The notes: generated by a model not told the origin, from the letters alone. A stretch of 64,000 bases of DNA from Trileptium ribeirensis (GCA_030248225.1 JASANE010026793.1:27381-91380), one strand, 5' to 3'; counted from the first letter of the stretch, positions 32,801 through 47,800 are shown. Translations and numbers: made by a program.

Positions 32801-35800
32801 GCATATTTGATGTGTTGATACATTCTGCAAAACAGAGCAAACCCGCAGCACGAGAACGGTATCATAATTCTGGAGAACGGTATCATAATTAAGACAAATG
32901 GATATAAGAAACAGTCGCTAAAACGTTGGGCTGGTGTGGGATTCGAAACATGATGCCTACACATTGATGAGAGTATGATTGTATATGATAGGTAGTAGAT
33001 GGATTCCACCGTAGTTAAAATTAACATGTACTTTTTTGGAAGTAGTTTGAAATCTCATGCGATTGATTCAGGAATCAGAGGATTATTTTTAATATGTAAA
33101 TTCTGATCAAGAGTTCCAGGCATTAATTACGCGCACAGAAAAAAAAATTATTTTGTGCGATTGTTTTAAATTTCTGTTAAAGTTTTTGGACTGGCATCCA
33201 GCTTATTGACTGTTTATTAGTTTGAAATTTTCCATATTTTTGTTTCATATGTGGCCTAAACATGCGTATTATACATATATACGGCCCATAGGCCCATATA
33301 TGGAATGATCAAGTTCCATTACAGCCAAGCAAAAGAAAATATTAATTCAGCAATTTGCCATGTGAAACGTAAGTAGGGCACATAATTTCAGTAGGAATTT
33401 TTCATCTTAACCTGCAGGAGTTGGTTAACAAAACAAAGCCAGGTCGACGATTGTAGCAGCTATTTTGCACATTCAGAAGTCTGCGGGGTGTGTTTGAATT
33501 AAACGGGTCCAACTCGGTAACCGAGTATGGATTACATAAATAAATTTCGTCAAGCACCTGCCAGTGCGCTTGTAAACATTGTAAATCAGTCTACATTGAA
33601 GCAAAGTAACGTCTGCAACGCAGCCAGAAACTGCTTTCTTGGAAATGAACTTTATTTTTTGAACTGTGCGAGCAGTATCACAGTTTGTCTCATTTATAGC
33701 ATTCTGATTAGAAAGTTATCATTATGATCTAACTGACGGGTACTGTTTGCCCAACACTAGCCTAATAAGTGTGTCTCACCACTGATCAGAAAATTACCTT
33801 CTATTATTTTCCCTTAAAACCATATAAACCAATAATTTCAAGTTTCCTGCAGAACAACATGTAACAAACGTATGTTAATATCTTCCTCAGGATGTTTAAA
33901 GTTTCAGAAAGGCAATGCCATCGCAATACATTAAATTTAACGTAAAAGTTATTTTTAATACATTTTAAATCCACTATACTTCATTTCTTCCTTCTTCTGT
34001 TTTACTATATATACGTATATGTAAGTTTCGAAGACCAGGTTCCGGGTCCAGATGCGGTTTAAATAAACACTTCAGGTTGTTGGTTCCGGTTCCGGTTATT
34101 CCCTGCTATCCGGCTAATGCATATTAGGTTAAAGAACTCAATTTGAGTACCCACATTGCAGCAGTTTCATGAATACGCGAAACAAGTATATACCATAAAC
34201 GATATGACTGTTTTGTAACGGTTAGGTTAAGATGAATAAGTTCTGCAGTGCATAAAGATGAACAAATCATGAGATGGATTTGGGTTGATTAAAAACAGGT
34301 AAATTAAAAGAACACACTTAAATTTCAAGAAACACACATTTTAGCACAGCATGTATTTTGAAAATAAACCTGGATAGATGTGTTTGGATTATTTGCATTT
34401 TATAGAACAATTTGTTGACCATAAATCTTTTATCTGTTGTCCAAAGGGAATTGTAAGTGCATGTGTGCGACTGCACGTTTGGACCATATCTGGAGCAAAA
34501 AAGTTAAAATTTTTTAAAAAGAACTTTTAACCGCAAGTTTGATTTCGGTATTATTGAAACGGGGCTAAAGAAGCTAAGGCGGAAATCATGTATTTTGTTT
34601 GTCGCTGTCATTCTTAACTTATCTACGGGTAGATGGATTTCGTTAAACATTTTTGTTCGAAACTAAAAGTAATGACGGTGTGCCGTTTAGTTTTAACAGG
34701 AGCAGCTCCAACTCCATTTTCCAGGTAAAATGGCAAAAAAAATTTTAAGGGTTCATTGCCTAATCTGGCTATATATACAGGTACCGGTGACTCGCTGACC
34801 ATATTGCGCTGCACAGGCTTCGAATTGAAAAAGGATTCCTACCAGCTGCTTATTTTCTGCAGAATAAGGTCATCGAGATTTGCAACTTTGCTAAACGTCA
34901 CTTTTTATGTGATCAATCCTTGGGCTGTTGTGTGCTCGAATATGGCAACCCTTTGCCGGAAATATCGATTTTTAAAATTTGGGCATGCGATTGCGTGTTT
35001 TACCGTAAAAAGATTGTCTGTTAGGCTGAATATAATGGTTTGGTTATCTAGTCTAGCGCGTATATGTAATGCCTTTTCATGGATTTTCTGTCATTGAACC
35101 CGATTTTCAGAATATGGCCTTTCCTCAGTAGTTTCGTTATGTATTGTGTACAGGGCATGAAGAATGGTCTACATATATAGGTTTTTTGGCATGTTGTATA
35201 CGACAATGTTTGGTTTCAAAGTTTCTACTGAGCACTACGAGGAAAATCGAAAAAACAATTTGTCTATTGCTGTCATTCAGAACTCATTTTCGTGTGGACG
35301 GATTTCGACAATTTTTTGTTCGATAGCAAAAGTAATGACGATGTGCACTTCAGTTAAACAACAGCAGCTGTGATTCCATCTTCCGGGACAAAATGGAAAA
35401 AACCTGTTTCTAGGGTTTCTGGCCAAACTTTTCCATACGGGTACCGGTGCTTCGCAGCCCATAGGCTTCGCATCAAAAAATGTCACGCAGAATCAGCTGT
35501 ACGAGATCTACAGTTTTTTGTGGGGTAACTCTCTGGGCTACTGTAGGCCCAAAGATGTTTCGTCGAGTCTCTGCCAGAAATAGCGATTGTTCAAATTTCA
35601 CTGAGTTATTGCTTGTTTTTACATTACAATAAGTGCCCATTATGTATCAAGCACGCTGGACACGAGTTTTTCTATCTAGAGTCCAACGTAACTATATTAT
35701 ACCTTTTTATGGTGTTTTAAGGGTTTTCGGCGGAGGAACCTGATTTCCGAAATTTTTTCATTTGCTTGATTATGTATTGAGTGCAGGGCACCAAGAATGG

Positions 35801-38800
35801 CTTGTATATAGGTGTTTCTGAAGGCTGAATATAATGGTTTGGCTACATAGTCCAATGTGGATATTTGATGCCTTTTCATAGGTTTTCAATGGATTTAGGG
35901 TCAATGAACCCGATTTCCGGAATATACTGTTTCTTCGGTTTTTTGGTTTCGTATTGCGTACAGGTCATCAAAAATTGTCTACATAGTTTTTCTATAGGCT
36001 GAATACGATGGTTTAGTTATATGGAGACTGGCACAAATACATAATGCGTTTCAGTTGTTTTCGATGGTAGGTTTTCGGATTTTCAAGTGGTTCTTGGTTC
36101 AATAGGTTTTAGGGTGGTAGATATAGCATCAAACACAGCCTGTTATAGATGATTAAACAAAATTATATATAACTTCAAAATGAACGTCGAAATGAACGCG
36201 AATGATTCGTCCCGTTTCACTCTCGCTTGTGAGATACTAGTCTAGAGATCAGCTCGAATACTTCATGCGGTTTCAGTTGTTTTCACTGGATTTTGGGTCG
36301 ACGAGGTTTTAGGTTTTTCATTCGTTTCAGGGTTCCAGAGATATTAGAATTGTATGTATACATGGGTTCTTCAAAACGGGGGAGCCCAGGTTTTTCTAAT
36401 TCCGCCCAGGTTTCCCCTGTTCATATAGTAATGTACCTTCTTGCGCCACTAAAAATCACCAAATTTTTGTTTAATTGGCTAAAAACATGTGAATTTTTCC
36501 AAATTAAAAATCGCCCAAATCTTTTCATTCGAAATTAAAAACCACTAAAATTATCCCTTTTTAGTGAACACAATTCATAACGCAATCAGTTGCCAAGTTA
36601 AACATACTTAACGTTCTCTGACGGTTACAGTGCTGTGTTCGTCCAGTTCAACTTGGGACCCCAGCGGGAAATCGCCCCCAGGTTTTTTGGCTCCCTTAAG
36701 TTCCAAACTGGGGACCCTCCGTATCATGCCACAGGTATAATTTTGGCAGCTTGGAGAAGTCTGTATATTCATCAGCACAGCCTGTTACAGGTGATTAAAC
36801 AAAACGATAGCTTAGAAATGACACCACACTCGCTGTTATACCCTCGCATGTGGGATTCTCGTTGATAGTGATGCAGATGAAATACTGTGTTTAGCGTTCT
36901 GCTTGTTTTAGGTTGAGGCTGCGATTGTTGCCGAACCTGATAACGATGAGTTGAAAAAATTGAAGGAGGATTTGGAAGAAGTAATTGCGCTCACCGAAGA
37001 CCTTGTTCCTGGTCAAGAATTAGTTTCAGATTCCGGTCTTGACAAACCGTCTTCGTCCTGTGTCACTGGGGCAGCAAACAATTCAACCGGCGGTACTACA
37101 ATTTCGTGGAAGGTTAGCTAGTAACAGCCTCCATTTATGCTGAATAAATTTATCGTAACCATCATTATCAAGATTTAGTTTTTTTCGCTAATGGGCGAGC
37201 TGACAGAAGTTTAACCTATATGCGCTGTGCGATCAGTTTACTGCTTAATTACAGCTAAACCTGTTTATAAATTAAGGAACTGGTGTCTTGATGCCAAGAT
37301 CTTGGAGTTCATCACAAACATGAACTTCACTGCTGTACTGTGAATTGAGCGAAGATTCGACGGAGGTTTATATATACAACATGCTCAACATATTGGGATA
37401 TATTCGAACCGCTTCTGTTGGATTAATATTGGTACTGGCAAACAGCTACTTACTCAGAACACAATGAATGACAGCTATAGTAATTCAAAATCTGCGACTA
37501 TATTTATGTACCATAAAATTCTTTCATGACAGCCATCTAAGTGTGCTAGGACACATACAAGGTTCAACCGTCAGTGATCCTATTGTAAAATGGCCGATTT
37601 TTTAACCCTGATTAAGTGAAATGATTATACTAAGTAACTATGTTTAAGGTGGTATAGGTGTTATATAGCTGGTATAGGTGGTATAGGTGTTATATATATA
37701 GTGTTATAGGTGGTATAGGTGTTATATAGCTACCCGCAGGTAATTTTTTACCTGCGAGTAATTTTGTCATACCTGTGGGTAATTTTGTCTAGTGGGGGGT
37801 ACGCTATGTAGCACTCTTAAAAATAGCTGAAATTTCGTAGATGAGTAATTTTGTATGGATGAACACGATTCGAACTGTTATTGTCATGCTGGGCCCGCAG
37901 TTAAACAACCATGATAACTTTTCAACCTGGTATTATATATACAACTGCAAAAGCCTTAGCTTCAAATGTCACATGCTATGGAGAGAAAGGAGTATCTTTC
38001 ACACGCTTGTATCCCTGGTTCGTTTTTCTCTCCGGGCCTTTTTAGTTTTTGTTGTTCGGAATTACGTTTCAATACATTTCGCTTTGAAACTTTTAGTACA
38101 ATTGCAATGTTTGTCCAGCGCACCCCTAGTTTAGCAATAATCGCACAACTTGCTACTGCAGCAAACTCACAACAGCACCGCCACCAGCGGCGGATGCATG
38201 CTTCCGACAAAAGATTCAAATGGGAGGCCGAGTATCGCTGCCTCTTCTTCTCAAATTATAATTCGGTTCTCGTTCTCACAATGAAGTGGCAGCCATAAAA
38301 TGGGAATTTATTGCAGAATTGGAACATGCACAAATACAGTGGAAGAGTGGTGGAACGGGCTTACAAAAAATACTCGGTATGCTGAAGGGTGCGTTGTAAT
38401 TCCAGAGCTTGTAGCTGAAGAGGCTGGGACAACCAGTGAATTTCTCGTGGCAGAACATATTGCTGGCGATCGCTTGAAATTATTGACATTGTTAACAGTA
38501 GAATTCCGCATAGTTTATTGCACAAACGTTAAATACTTTACGTTAAATTAGTAGAATAGGCGGTAAGCTGACGTGCAAAATTGGAGCACTTTTGGAAATT
38601 TTGAAATATTCGTGTATCCCATTCTATCGAAATTACAGCTGGCTGGAGGTGGTGCGCACCAACACCCTAACAGTTGCATTTTTGTTTTCATTTAATTCAT
38701 TAAATTTTGGTAACCAAATGCATGCTGGAACGTGCAGAAATGTGGGAATTCAAAAATCTTTCAACATCGTAAAGCCAACCGAAATTTTATTCCTTCTTTT

Positions 38801-41800
38801 AATAATGTTTTAGTACGACTTGCTTCGTATAATTATGCTCGATATTTGAGAAAATAGGGTTTTGACAAAATTAGCCTTCGTCTAGTTTTCTTATAAGTTT
38901 GCTCTAATTTTTAATTGCAGGCGGGCGACCGTTGTATGGCTCCTTCGATGAAAAAGAAGTCTCATCAGCTCGCTATAATAGAAGAAATAGTGGATGATCA
39001 AGTTGCAGTCAGATTTCTTGGTATGTTTGGCTTTGTGTTCTTGTAATTTGAATTTATATTTTGTAGTAGCCTAGTGGTTCGGGTTGGAATCGCAAAATTC
39101 TTCTGGCTGTTTCCAGACAGCTCAAAACATACGATAACATATATACTATTGGCAGTGAGAAATGCAAAGTAGGATACTATTTTTGTTAGCGGCATTGTAA
39201 AAACGTGGGCTATGTCGTCATGGTTGTTGTTAAATCGATACATGGTTTTTATATAAAATCGTTGGTGTCTAAAAAGCGTTTAGTGGTGTAATTATATGCG
39301 GAGCTAGGTCTAAATTTTCCTGAATTTCCAGTCATCTGCCATGCCACTAATACTGAAAGAACAACAATTTTTGTTGTATTTAAACATAAATACAGGGGAA
39401 GGGTAATGCTGAACTATGTTTAGTTATAGAAATATGTACATTATTTATGAAATTGCGGTTTCGATGAAAGTCAAAACCATACCGAAATCGGTTAAAAATT
39501 TTCACACTATGCTGCAGCTAGAGCCCAAAGTTACGTTTTCATATTTACAGTGCTTAATTCCTTTTCACAACCCGACAACAAAATTTCAACTCAGCAAATT
39601 GCCACGTCAAATGCGATAAATTCTACGGTTTGGAATTTTTCATATTATCCCTGCAGCAGTGGTTCCCTTAACATTACTTTAATACAGCGCTAGATGGATT
39701 CTATTGAGTGTCTAACGGTTGTAAAACCGAATGCCTAGTCGCTGCCCAAAACCACAGTCAGTGGAAGCAACTGGTGTAGAGTATTAGTAATGGATGGGGC
39801 TGATATCACTAGTTCGACAAGTAAGTAAATTGTCTAACCCATTCAGAGAGCAGCGGTGTGTGTTCAAACTAGTGATGTAACTTCAGTTCACAAATACTGT
39901 CCGGGTCTTCACCAATTCAGAGTGGACCAATCCAGGTCGTCTTGTTCAGGTTCAATTTGTGGTGCTACTGCCGGTATAGCGGGACTAAAGGAAAGTCCTT
40001 ATTTGACTAACGATGACACAATCGCCGACTTACTCCTGAACTGCTACTCCGATTCAGATATTTTTGGCAGAAAACAGTGTAGAGTTGTCCAATATTGATT
40101 GCTGAAATTTGCTAACAATTGCATTCAAAATGTAATTATGCTGTCATCACTATATCCGCGCACTTGGGTCAATATTAACACTCAATAAAAGACGCTTAAT
40201 TAAAGATCGAGATATTATTGTTCAAATTGAGTGAACATAGAACGGCTTGATTTTATTGACAGAGCACTGTGTTCACTAATAGATCCCGTTGTACTTATTC
40301 GATTTTGAAAACCGTTTCGTGGCAATTTAGGATCGTTTGTGGGAGCACCTGAAGTTTATTCCCTGATAGAATCCCATATATACACGTGACACACATCTTT
40401 CACCCCAATTCCACCCCAAGACACATAACTTACTTAACTGATAAATCATATATACATATTTATTTTCGTTCAGAAATAACAAAAACTTTGCGCATTCCTA
40501 GAGATTGGTCGGGCATTTCATTTCAAGACTATGGGTAACTTTATTGAATGTTAAAGTTTGTGATAAAGACGCTTTTGGGTTTCGTTGTGTAGAATCAAAA
40601 ACCTAAGCATAAACACAAATTATGCAGTCCTGAAGAAAAAATGTCCGGTAAAATGTAGATACAACAAACTCAGCTCTCGCGGTATTGTACAACAAATCAT
40701 GTAAGAATTTTTCATGTTAGCCTTGTGTTAACAAAATAGAGTTAGGTGTATGTTTAAACGTATTGTTTTTCCGACGATTTGTGGGGGGGGGGTGGTGGAT
40801 AAAACTGGGACGCAATTTTTTTCTATTGTGAAACAGGTAGCTTTTCTCCAGTTATTGGCTGTTGTAGTCCGGACGAACTGGGTTTTGCATCCATCCTTAT
40901 CTTTTGCGGTACATTATAGATTCATAAAACTCCGGCTAATATTTTCTTTTCGGTTCCGGCTAAACCTTAGTGTTCCGATTCCGGCTAAACTGTGCTGTTC
41001 CGGTTCCGGCTGATTTTGATTCCTGTTACTCAATGGTATATACATCCATTTGTAAAATGCTCTAAGTTTTTTGCTCACGCATGCTTGAATGCTTATAAAA
41101 TATATATACAATGTAGCTATATTCGCGTGTATAACATAAGATTAACAAAATGAAGATGTTAAAAATCAGGAAGTGTTTATGTGAAATATTGTGGAATTTC
41201 TAATACTTGTCGCATGCGAGTGTGTTAATGAATTGTTTCTTAAGCAAGTTGAATTAAGTTTTCTAAAGATTCTGGACGATAAATAAAATGAATTATATTA
41301 TTACAAGGTACTGCTAAATACTGTGCTTGGCTCTGCAACTTGAGAGGGTGATGAACGCTCTGGAATTTTAATGTTCCCCGTGATAAAAAACATCGCTGCG
41401 CAAGCAAAATTTTGAACTCTCGTCATTCATCGCCCCGGGTAAAATTTTTTGCTTCCTCCAACAAAAGCACCCCCACTCAAATGAAAATTCACCGGTTGAT
41501 TAAGCTTTATTCTAAATCTATTCTATTCTATTCTGAAGCTTGAATTTTGTCAAAAAATTTTAAATAGCTTTTAGACTCTGTTAGAAGCGTTGTTATAGCG
41601 TTTCTGGTGCAGCTTAAACCATTTCACTTACTCATTTTCACCATCTAAAATAGCTGCGTTTTGACAATTTTTAATTTTTGAGCGCCCTGGCAAAATTGTC
41701 AGCGAATGTAGAACATGACTTAAAATATATTTAAACTCCTAATGTTACTCAGAACCACTCTGAATGATTTTTCGTCGTCAGGCTTTTTCATTTGCTTAAT

Positions 41801-44800
41801 AATTTGCCAGGGCATGAAGCAGCCTTTGTTGAACGAAAGGAATATGCTTGGCCCACCAAATTGTAGAGGTCACCTACTGCATTTCATTTTCGAGCCTGTA
41901 AAGTTTGGTTTTTTCAATATTTAAGAATTTTCAAGTCGGTCTATAAATCTGCGGATATATGAGTAACTACGACGTTGGACTAAATTTATTGAAGCTATGG
42001 ATATTCCTGTAGTTTTAAATCAGTTATATATTTTGATTCCACTAATAAATAGGCATCACACTGAAAACATATTTTGCAAATGGCGTATGTCTCAGTGCAG
42101 CTAAGTTCAGTGGCAAACACGATGAGGGTAAAAATCCGACCGTTCTTGTCTGTTACAAGGCATGCACAGTACTCGACGATTGAATGCTGGTAGTTCGTAG
42201 CTTTCAGGTGGGACAAAATTTTATTTTAAAATTTTAAAACTTGTCTCTGTGCATTCGCTTCTTTTACAGCGAAAGTCGATTGTGGCGAGCATTGTAAACA
42301 TTGCAATTTCCATGATAGTATTCACTTCGAAATATCAAGAGTGTATTAAGGAAGTGAGTGTGTCAGTTTCCTGCATTCGTATATGTTAACCCGTGTTTGA
42401 TACACGGACGGTTTCGGCTGATCCCCTATTTCGGGGTGTCAGCTGAAAGCCATAGTTTTAAAGGCATATGACATACTGTTTTTAATGCACTCTTGGTAAT
42501 AGTATTTTTGGTACTTGTTGTTGGTTATAGAAATGTGTAGCGTTTCCCTGTATTTTTTGATGTTGAATATTTTCAGAAGAGCTTGTTTTAGCGTGCGTTT
42601 GTTGTTGACCAAGCGGTCGATATTCGACAAAGCGGTTTGACGGAACACAACACACTTCATCACAATCGTGTGGTGGTGGTTTAGAGGAATTTGGTGATTA
42701 CAAAAATACTGCCAAATTATTAATTATATCCGCAAATTTATTTGTAATATAGCGAAAACCTGATGAGAGAGTAATCGCTTCCTTATCATTCAACTTTCTA
42801 TGAACGTGAATAACAATATTATTGTGGACTTCATGTCGAATGTAACCTCGGGTTTTTCAGACTGACTGTGAAATATCTATTTTGTAATATTTTGTGAAAC
42901 AATATTACGACCTGCGTTTTGTCTACACATTTGCTAATAGTCTGCGTCGTCAAACTGTTTTTGTACTACAATACAGATGTGTTACCGAGTGGTCAAAATC
43001 GATTGTAAGCATAATTAGCTCAAATATTCACAGTCAGCAATACAGTCTCCGACTAATCAGACGTGTTCACATTGCGGCCGATCCGTTTTCAGCGTACATT
43101 ATTGAGCGAAGCGAAGCGTTTTTGTTTTGGTTAGGGGGAAAATCGGCACTGTCCGTCCTTCGAACTCCTCGATAACTACTGGGCCGATTTATATATATTT
43201 TTTTGTTTGAAAGGCCTAATGTCCAACAGGTACAAGACATATAGTCTTTGTCAAAATTTGTTTTATTTAGCTAATAATTAACTAATTAAGCGAGCTAGCC
43301 TATTTTTAGCAATTTCAAACAAAAATGCTTATTTTTCAATAAATAATTTGTGTAAAGCTGTTATTTTGGTGTACACATTGCATCTGGCCATAGTGATTGT
43401 GAACCTGGTGCTTATTTACTATTCGAGTAGGTTAAAAATGCTAATTAGTTAGTTAATTAGCTAATTACTAATTAATTGCATTTTTTTGAAAATTTTCAAA
43501 GTGCTTAAAAATTTAAAAATATATTGCACCCCCTTGGATATTATATGTCGCTTATCACAAATATGACATTTCTGAAGCTTTAAAAACCTGGCTTTATATG
43601 CTAATTAGTTGATTAATTAACTAGATAAATGGGTAATTTTATACAAATTTTAAAATCACATCAAAATTGCTAATTTGTTGCGCTCGGGAGTTTTCGTTGT
43701 CGCTGATTATGACAATGTGGCTTTTAAAGCTCTATGATTTTACCATAGGTGCTATTTAGGTAATTAATTAGCTAAATAGTTGATCTTACTAATTAGCTAA
43801 TTTCTTTTAGCTAGCGAGCTTTTTGTATAGTGGATTTGACATATTGCCTAAAACGTGATGCTTATTATAAATTGATTAAATAGTTAGCTGAAACACGTGT
43901 ACACACATATCAGACACCAAATACTTTGCCTGTTGCTCCTCTCGCTTTTTGTAATTTATTACGTTTACTAGTTACTACTAATTATTAATTGAGTGGAGCG
44001 AAGCGAAGCGTTTTGTTTTCGTCATAGGGGCAAAAATCGGCGCTGTATGTCCGTCGAACTCTTCAATAGCTACTGGGCGATTTGGAATTTGTTTTGTTTG
44101 AAAGGCCTAATATCTGACAGGTGCAAGACATATGGTTTTGTCAAAATTTACTTTAGCTAATTAGTAATTAACTAATTAAGCGACTTTGCCTATTTTTAGC
44201 ATTTTCAAAAAAATTGCTTATTTTTCAATAAATAATGGTGCATATACTACGTCTCGACGTGGTGACTATGAATCTAGTCCTTATTACTATTCGAGGAAGT
44301 TAAGAACATTCTAATTAGTTAGTTTAGCCCATTACTGATTAATTATTAGTTAGCTAATTTTTTGAAAATTTTTAAAATGCTGAGAAATGAAAAATAAATT
44401 GCACACGGGGTTTTCTATGTCGCTGATCACAAATATGACATTCCAGAAATTATAAAACTTGGACGTATTATGCTGATTAGCTAATTTTGTTAATTTTATG
44501 CAAATTGTAAAATCACCTCAAAATTATTAATTTTTGCGCTCGGGGGTTTTCGATGTCGCTGATCATGAATATGTGGCTTTTAAAGCTTTGTGATGTTCCC
44601 ATGGGTGCTAATTAGTTAATTAATTAGTTGATATTAGTAATTAGTTAATTTTTCAGGTAACTTAGTTTTTTGTAAGATGGATTTGACAACATTTGTCTAA
44701 AGCGTGATACTTATTATAAATTTATTAAATATTTAGTTGAAATACATATATACACAGATAAGATACCAAATTCATTACCTATTGCGCCGCTCACTTTTTG

Positions 44801-47800
44801 TAATTTATAACGTTTACTAGTATTATATACAGTGTTGACTGCATCCTGGTTCGACGTGATAGAGCATACACAATATTATCCAATTCAAATCGGATGATAT
44901 GCGAAAAAATGTATATATCTACGGTTGGTTTGGTTTGATCCTATGAGATTAAATGGCAGGGAGACCGAAAATCGGATCGGACGCAATGTGAACGCGGCCG
45001 CAAGCAGACCGCAAAAGTGATACCAAAAATTTTTATTTTTAAATTTGTCCCATTTTGCGCAAAATTGGTTGGTACCGTTTTGAATGAGTACCAGTTGGGT
45101 TGATTTACTATCGTGCTGTCAAGTGTTTGTAAGTATATATGGATTATCTGTAGTTCCTCAGTGTTCCATAACTCAAGGTTCTGTTTTACATGCTGAGAAA
45201 TAGAATGGTTTTTCGATAGTTACAACCCTGAAAGCATTAATGGTCAATAATCACATGCAGTTTTGTTTGATTTGCACCGTTTTCGTTAAACCGAAAACAA
45301 TCATCTGCGATTAAATAAACTTCGAATTGGATTTGGCGACTAGTGGTAAAATTAAATATCAAAATTTAATAAAATATGCTAAACACAAAAAATTTAAACA
45401 AAATAATAATTTTTCTTTATTGGGTATGCATAATGTGTCTAAGGTACCAGATAAACTGTGGGTCATCCCAAGTAATTTCGAGTGGTAGAACTCCTGAGGT
45501 CGAGAATTCCTGATGTTTTATTGGTAGATTTGAGAAACCAGATAACGGTTCATGCCTCCAGGCAAAATGCTTGACTCACCTGGTGCAATGGGGTTCCGGC
45601 GAGCCTCTAGCAATAGAGGCTCTCGGGGTCAAGCCGAGTTCGGGAGGGAGCCAAGGTCAATAGGGGACATATATGGTATATATGATTATAATGTAATATA
45701 ATATTAATATAACGTATTATGTATATTTACATATATATGTTGTTTTAAGTACATTTCTGCGTCAGTATTACTGCATTCTAAAAAGTACCATACCTTGCGA
45801 TGGGCAAAAATAATTAAAATTGCTAAAATCGCACCTTGCGTTGGTCGGAGATAAAGAATATAACGGTCTCAAAATCAATTATTTAAGATGTGATTTTGGG
45901 GGTGGTGAGCGGTCGGATAAGGGGGTGCCGCGGGCTGGCAATTTTTTTAATCCATATACAAACGTCCACCATACATAAAAATATTCGCAGCATTTGTACA
46001 AAAATCTTATATGATGCTAAAAATTTTATTAAATTGCGTAAACATTAGTTAAGAATTGGTACTGTGAATTTTTGAAATTTCTTTGAAGTATATATGTAAA
46101 AATGCCCACCAAAATTTGGTAATGTCCACCCATATGCCCTCCTTCGATTTTGAAAAAACAACCCTGGGGTCACACTTCAAATTTGTCGAAGTTTAAAAAA
46201 CTAAGAATCTATTTTCAACACCTTGAAACTTACACTATTTTGTTGCGGCTGATTTAGGTTAATGCCGCTAATTTGCAAATTTAAACCAAAGTGCACTCTG
46301 TTTCTTTTAATAAATTTAAAAAGAAATTCGCTTGAGGTTAATCAAAAATCGTTCGATTTCCTTTGTGTTCTCTATGGAATGCACTTGCTTCTGGCTTGTA
46401 ACTCTCTTCGTATTTTATGCGTTTCTCATACATTCGTAATGTTTTGAATATGCGCAGGTGACTATTTCGAGTAAGATCCGATGGAAGTGTGCGGATGTAC
46501 AAGCAAAACGCTAGGTACCCAAATAAATTTTAGTGCGCTTCGAAAAAGCAGATTATGGAAATTGGTCATTCCAATGAGGATCTATGACTGACTAACCGTA
46601 TTTGACGAAACTGCTCACTGCACTCATTTTGTTTCAACCAGGAGTTCTCTGTTCGATGCCGGAATAGAGAAAGTGTTATAGGAATTCTAGTTTCAATGAT
46701 ATTTTATTTAACACGAAGACCTAAGGTCGGAAGAACATCTTCGCTGCAAGCCAGTCGATTCTGATTAAGTCGCTTTAACATTGCTGTATAAGATTTTTGA
46801 TGATACAATTATAAAATGCAAAATTGCAATGTTTCGTGTTGTTATTTATAGAATTTGAAGACAATAATGCATGTCTGTTGTCGCAGTTGCGTGAAGAAGT
46901 AGTGCACAAGCCAGATTTCGAAAAGAAACGGAATAAAAATCAGTTTCAGGTACAGGTTGATGTCGAATTTACTGTGAATTTTTTAATATAATAATCATTA
47001 ATAGAGTTTTTCACTGTACGCTGTGCTGCTGGATGATAAGTTTTAGGTTGATAATGTATCACGACTTATAGTCGTTTTGCTCACATAGCGATGCTTGGAA
47101 AGGAGGTCTTATGGAGCATATTGTACTTGTACTTAATCCAATGCGCTCGGTCCACCACCAGCGGTTGGATTCCGCTGATGAACCAGTTGTCGCCATTGAC
47201 ACCGATCGCATGCTGTGTCACGGATGATTTCCCGGAAGCTTCTTGCCCATACTGCAGCTCCGTATGCCTGCTTCATATGGATGAGGTCGGATTCGACTAG
47301 GGATAACCACGTTTTCTTAGGCGCGTTACGAGTACACATCCAGTAATACGCGAATGGTGCTGTAATCAACCCATGATCGCCAATATCTTGCCATCGTACC
47401 GCCTCCGTTGACTTGGCCACCTGGCTCGCATGCCTCCGGACCGGCTGTGCTCCCAGGTCTGGCACTTCCCGTGCCCGCTATGGAGCATATGGATCAACCA
47501 ACTGGGTACGTTAACTTCTGTATGTAAATTTAATGTAAAAGGCAATGAGTTCCCGCCGTGCAATCTACTATATATTGATAATGAGACGTTTGAGGCTAAT
47601 TTTGATAGTAGAATCTTTGAATCAGCCACACTGTTCCAAGCTGGCGTGCTCAACAAACTTTATTTCTTTTCCATTCTTATTTTTCGTAAACGAAACTGTT
47701 AACTCTGTTGTAATGCTGACAGTGATATGCTAGGACTCAGTTGCGCACGATAAACGCTGAAATGGGTTGACTAGGCATGCAGTGCAACTGTTTATGATAA

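Noticed and set aside
39856..40098. 80-codon plus-strand frame in SMNDC1 intron 3
   Set aside because: No known motif and no splice-compatible neighbours; length is within chance for this sequence.
40945..41020. Another copy of the GGAACC hAT-like element
   Set aside because: Words read GGTTCCGGCTAA and no CAGGG end or interior match is present; at most a distant relative.
43104..44820. Helitron call for the tandem repeat pair
   Set aside because: CTAG ends before T fit, but there is no TC start, no GC-rich hairpin before the end and no Rep/helicase coding text.
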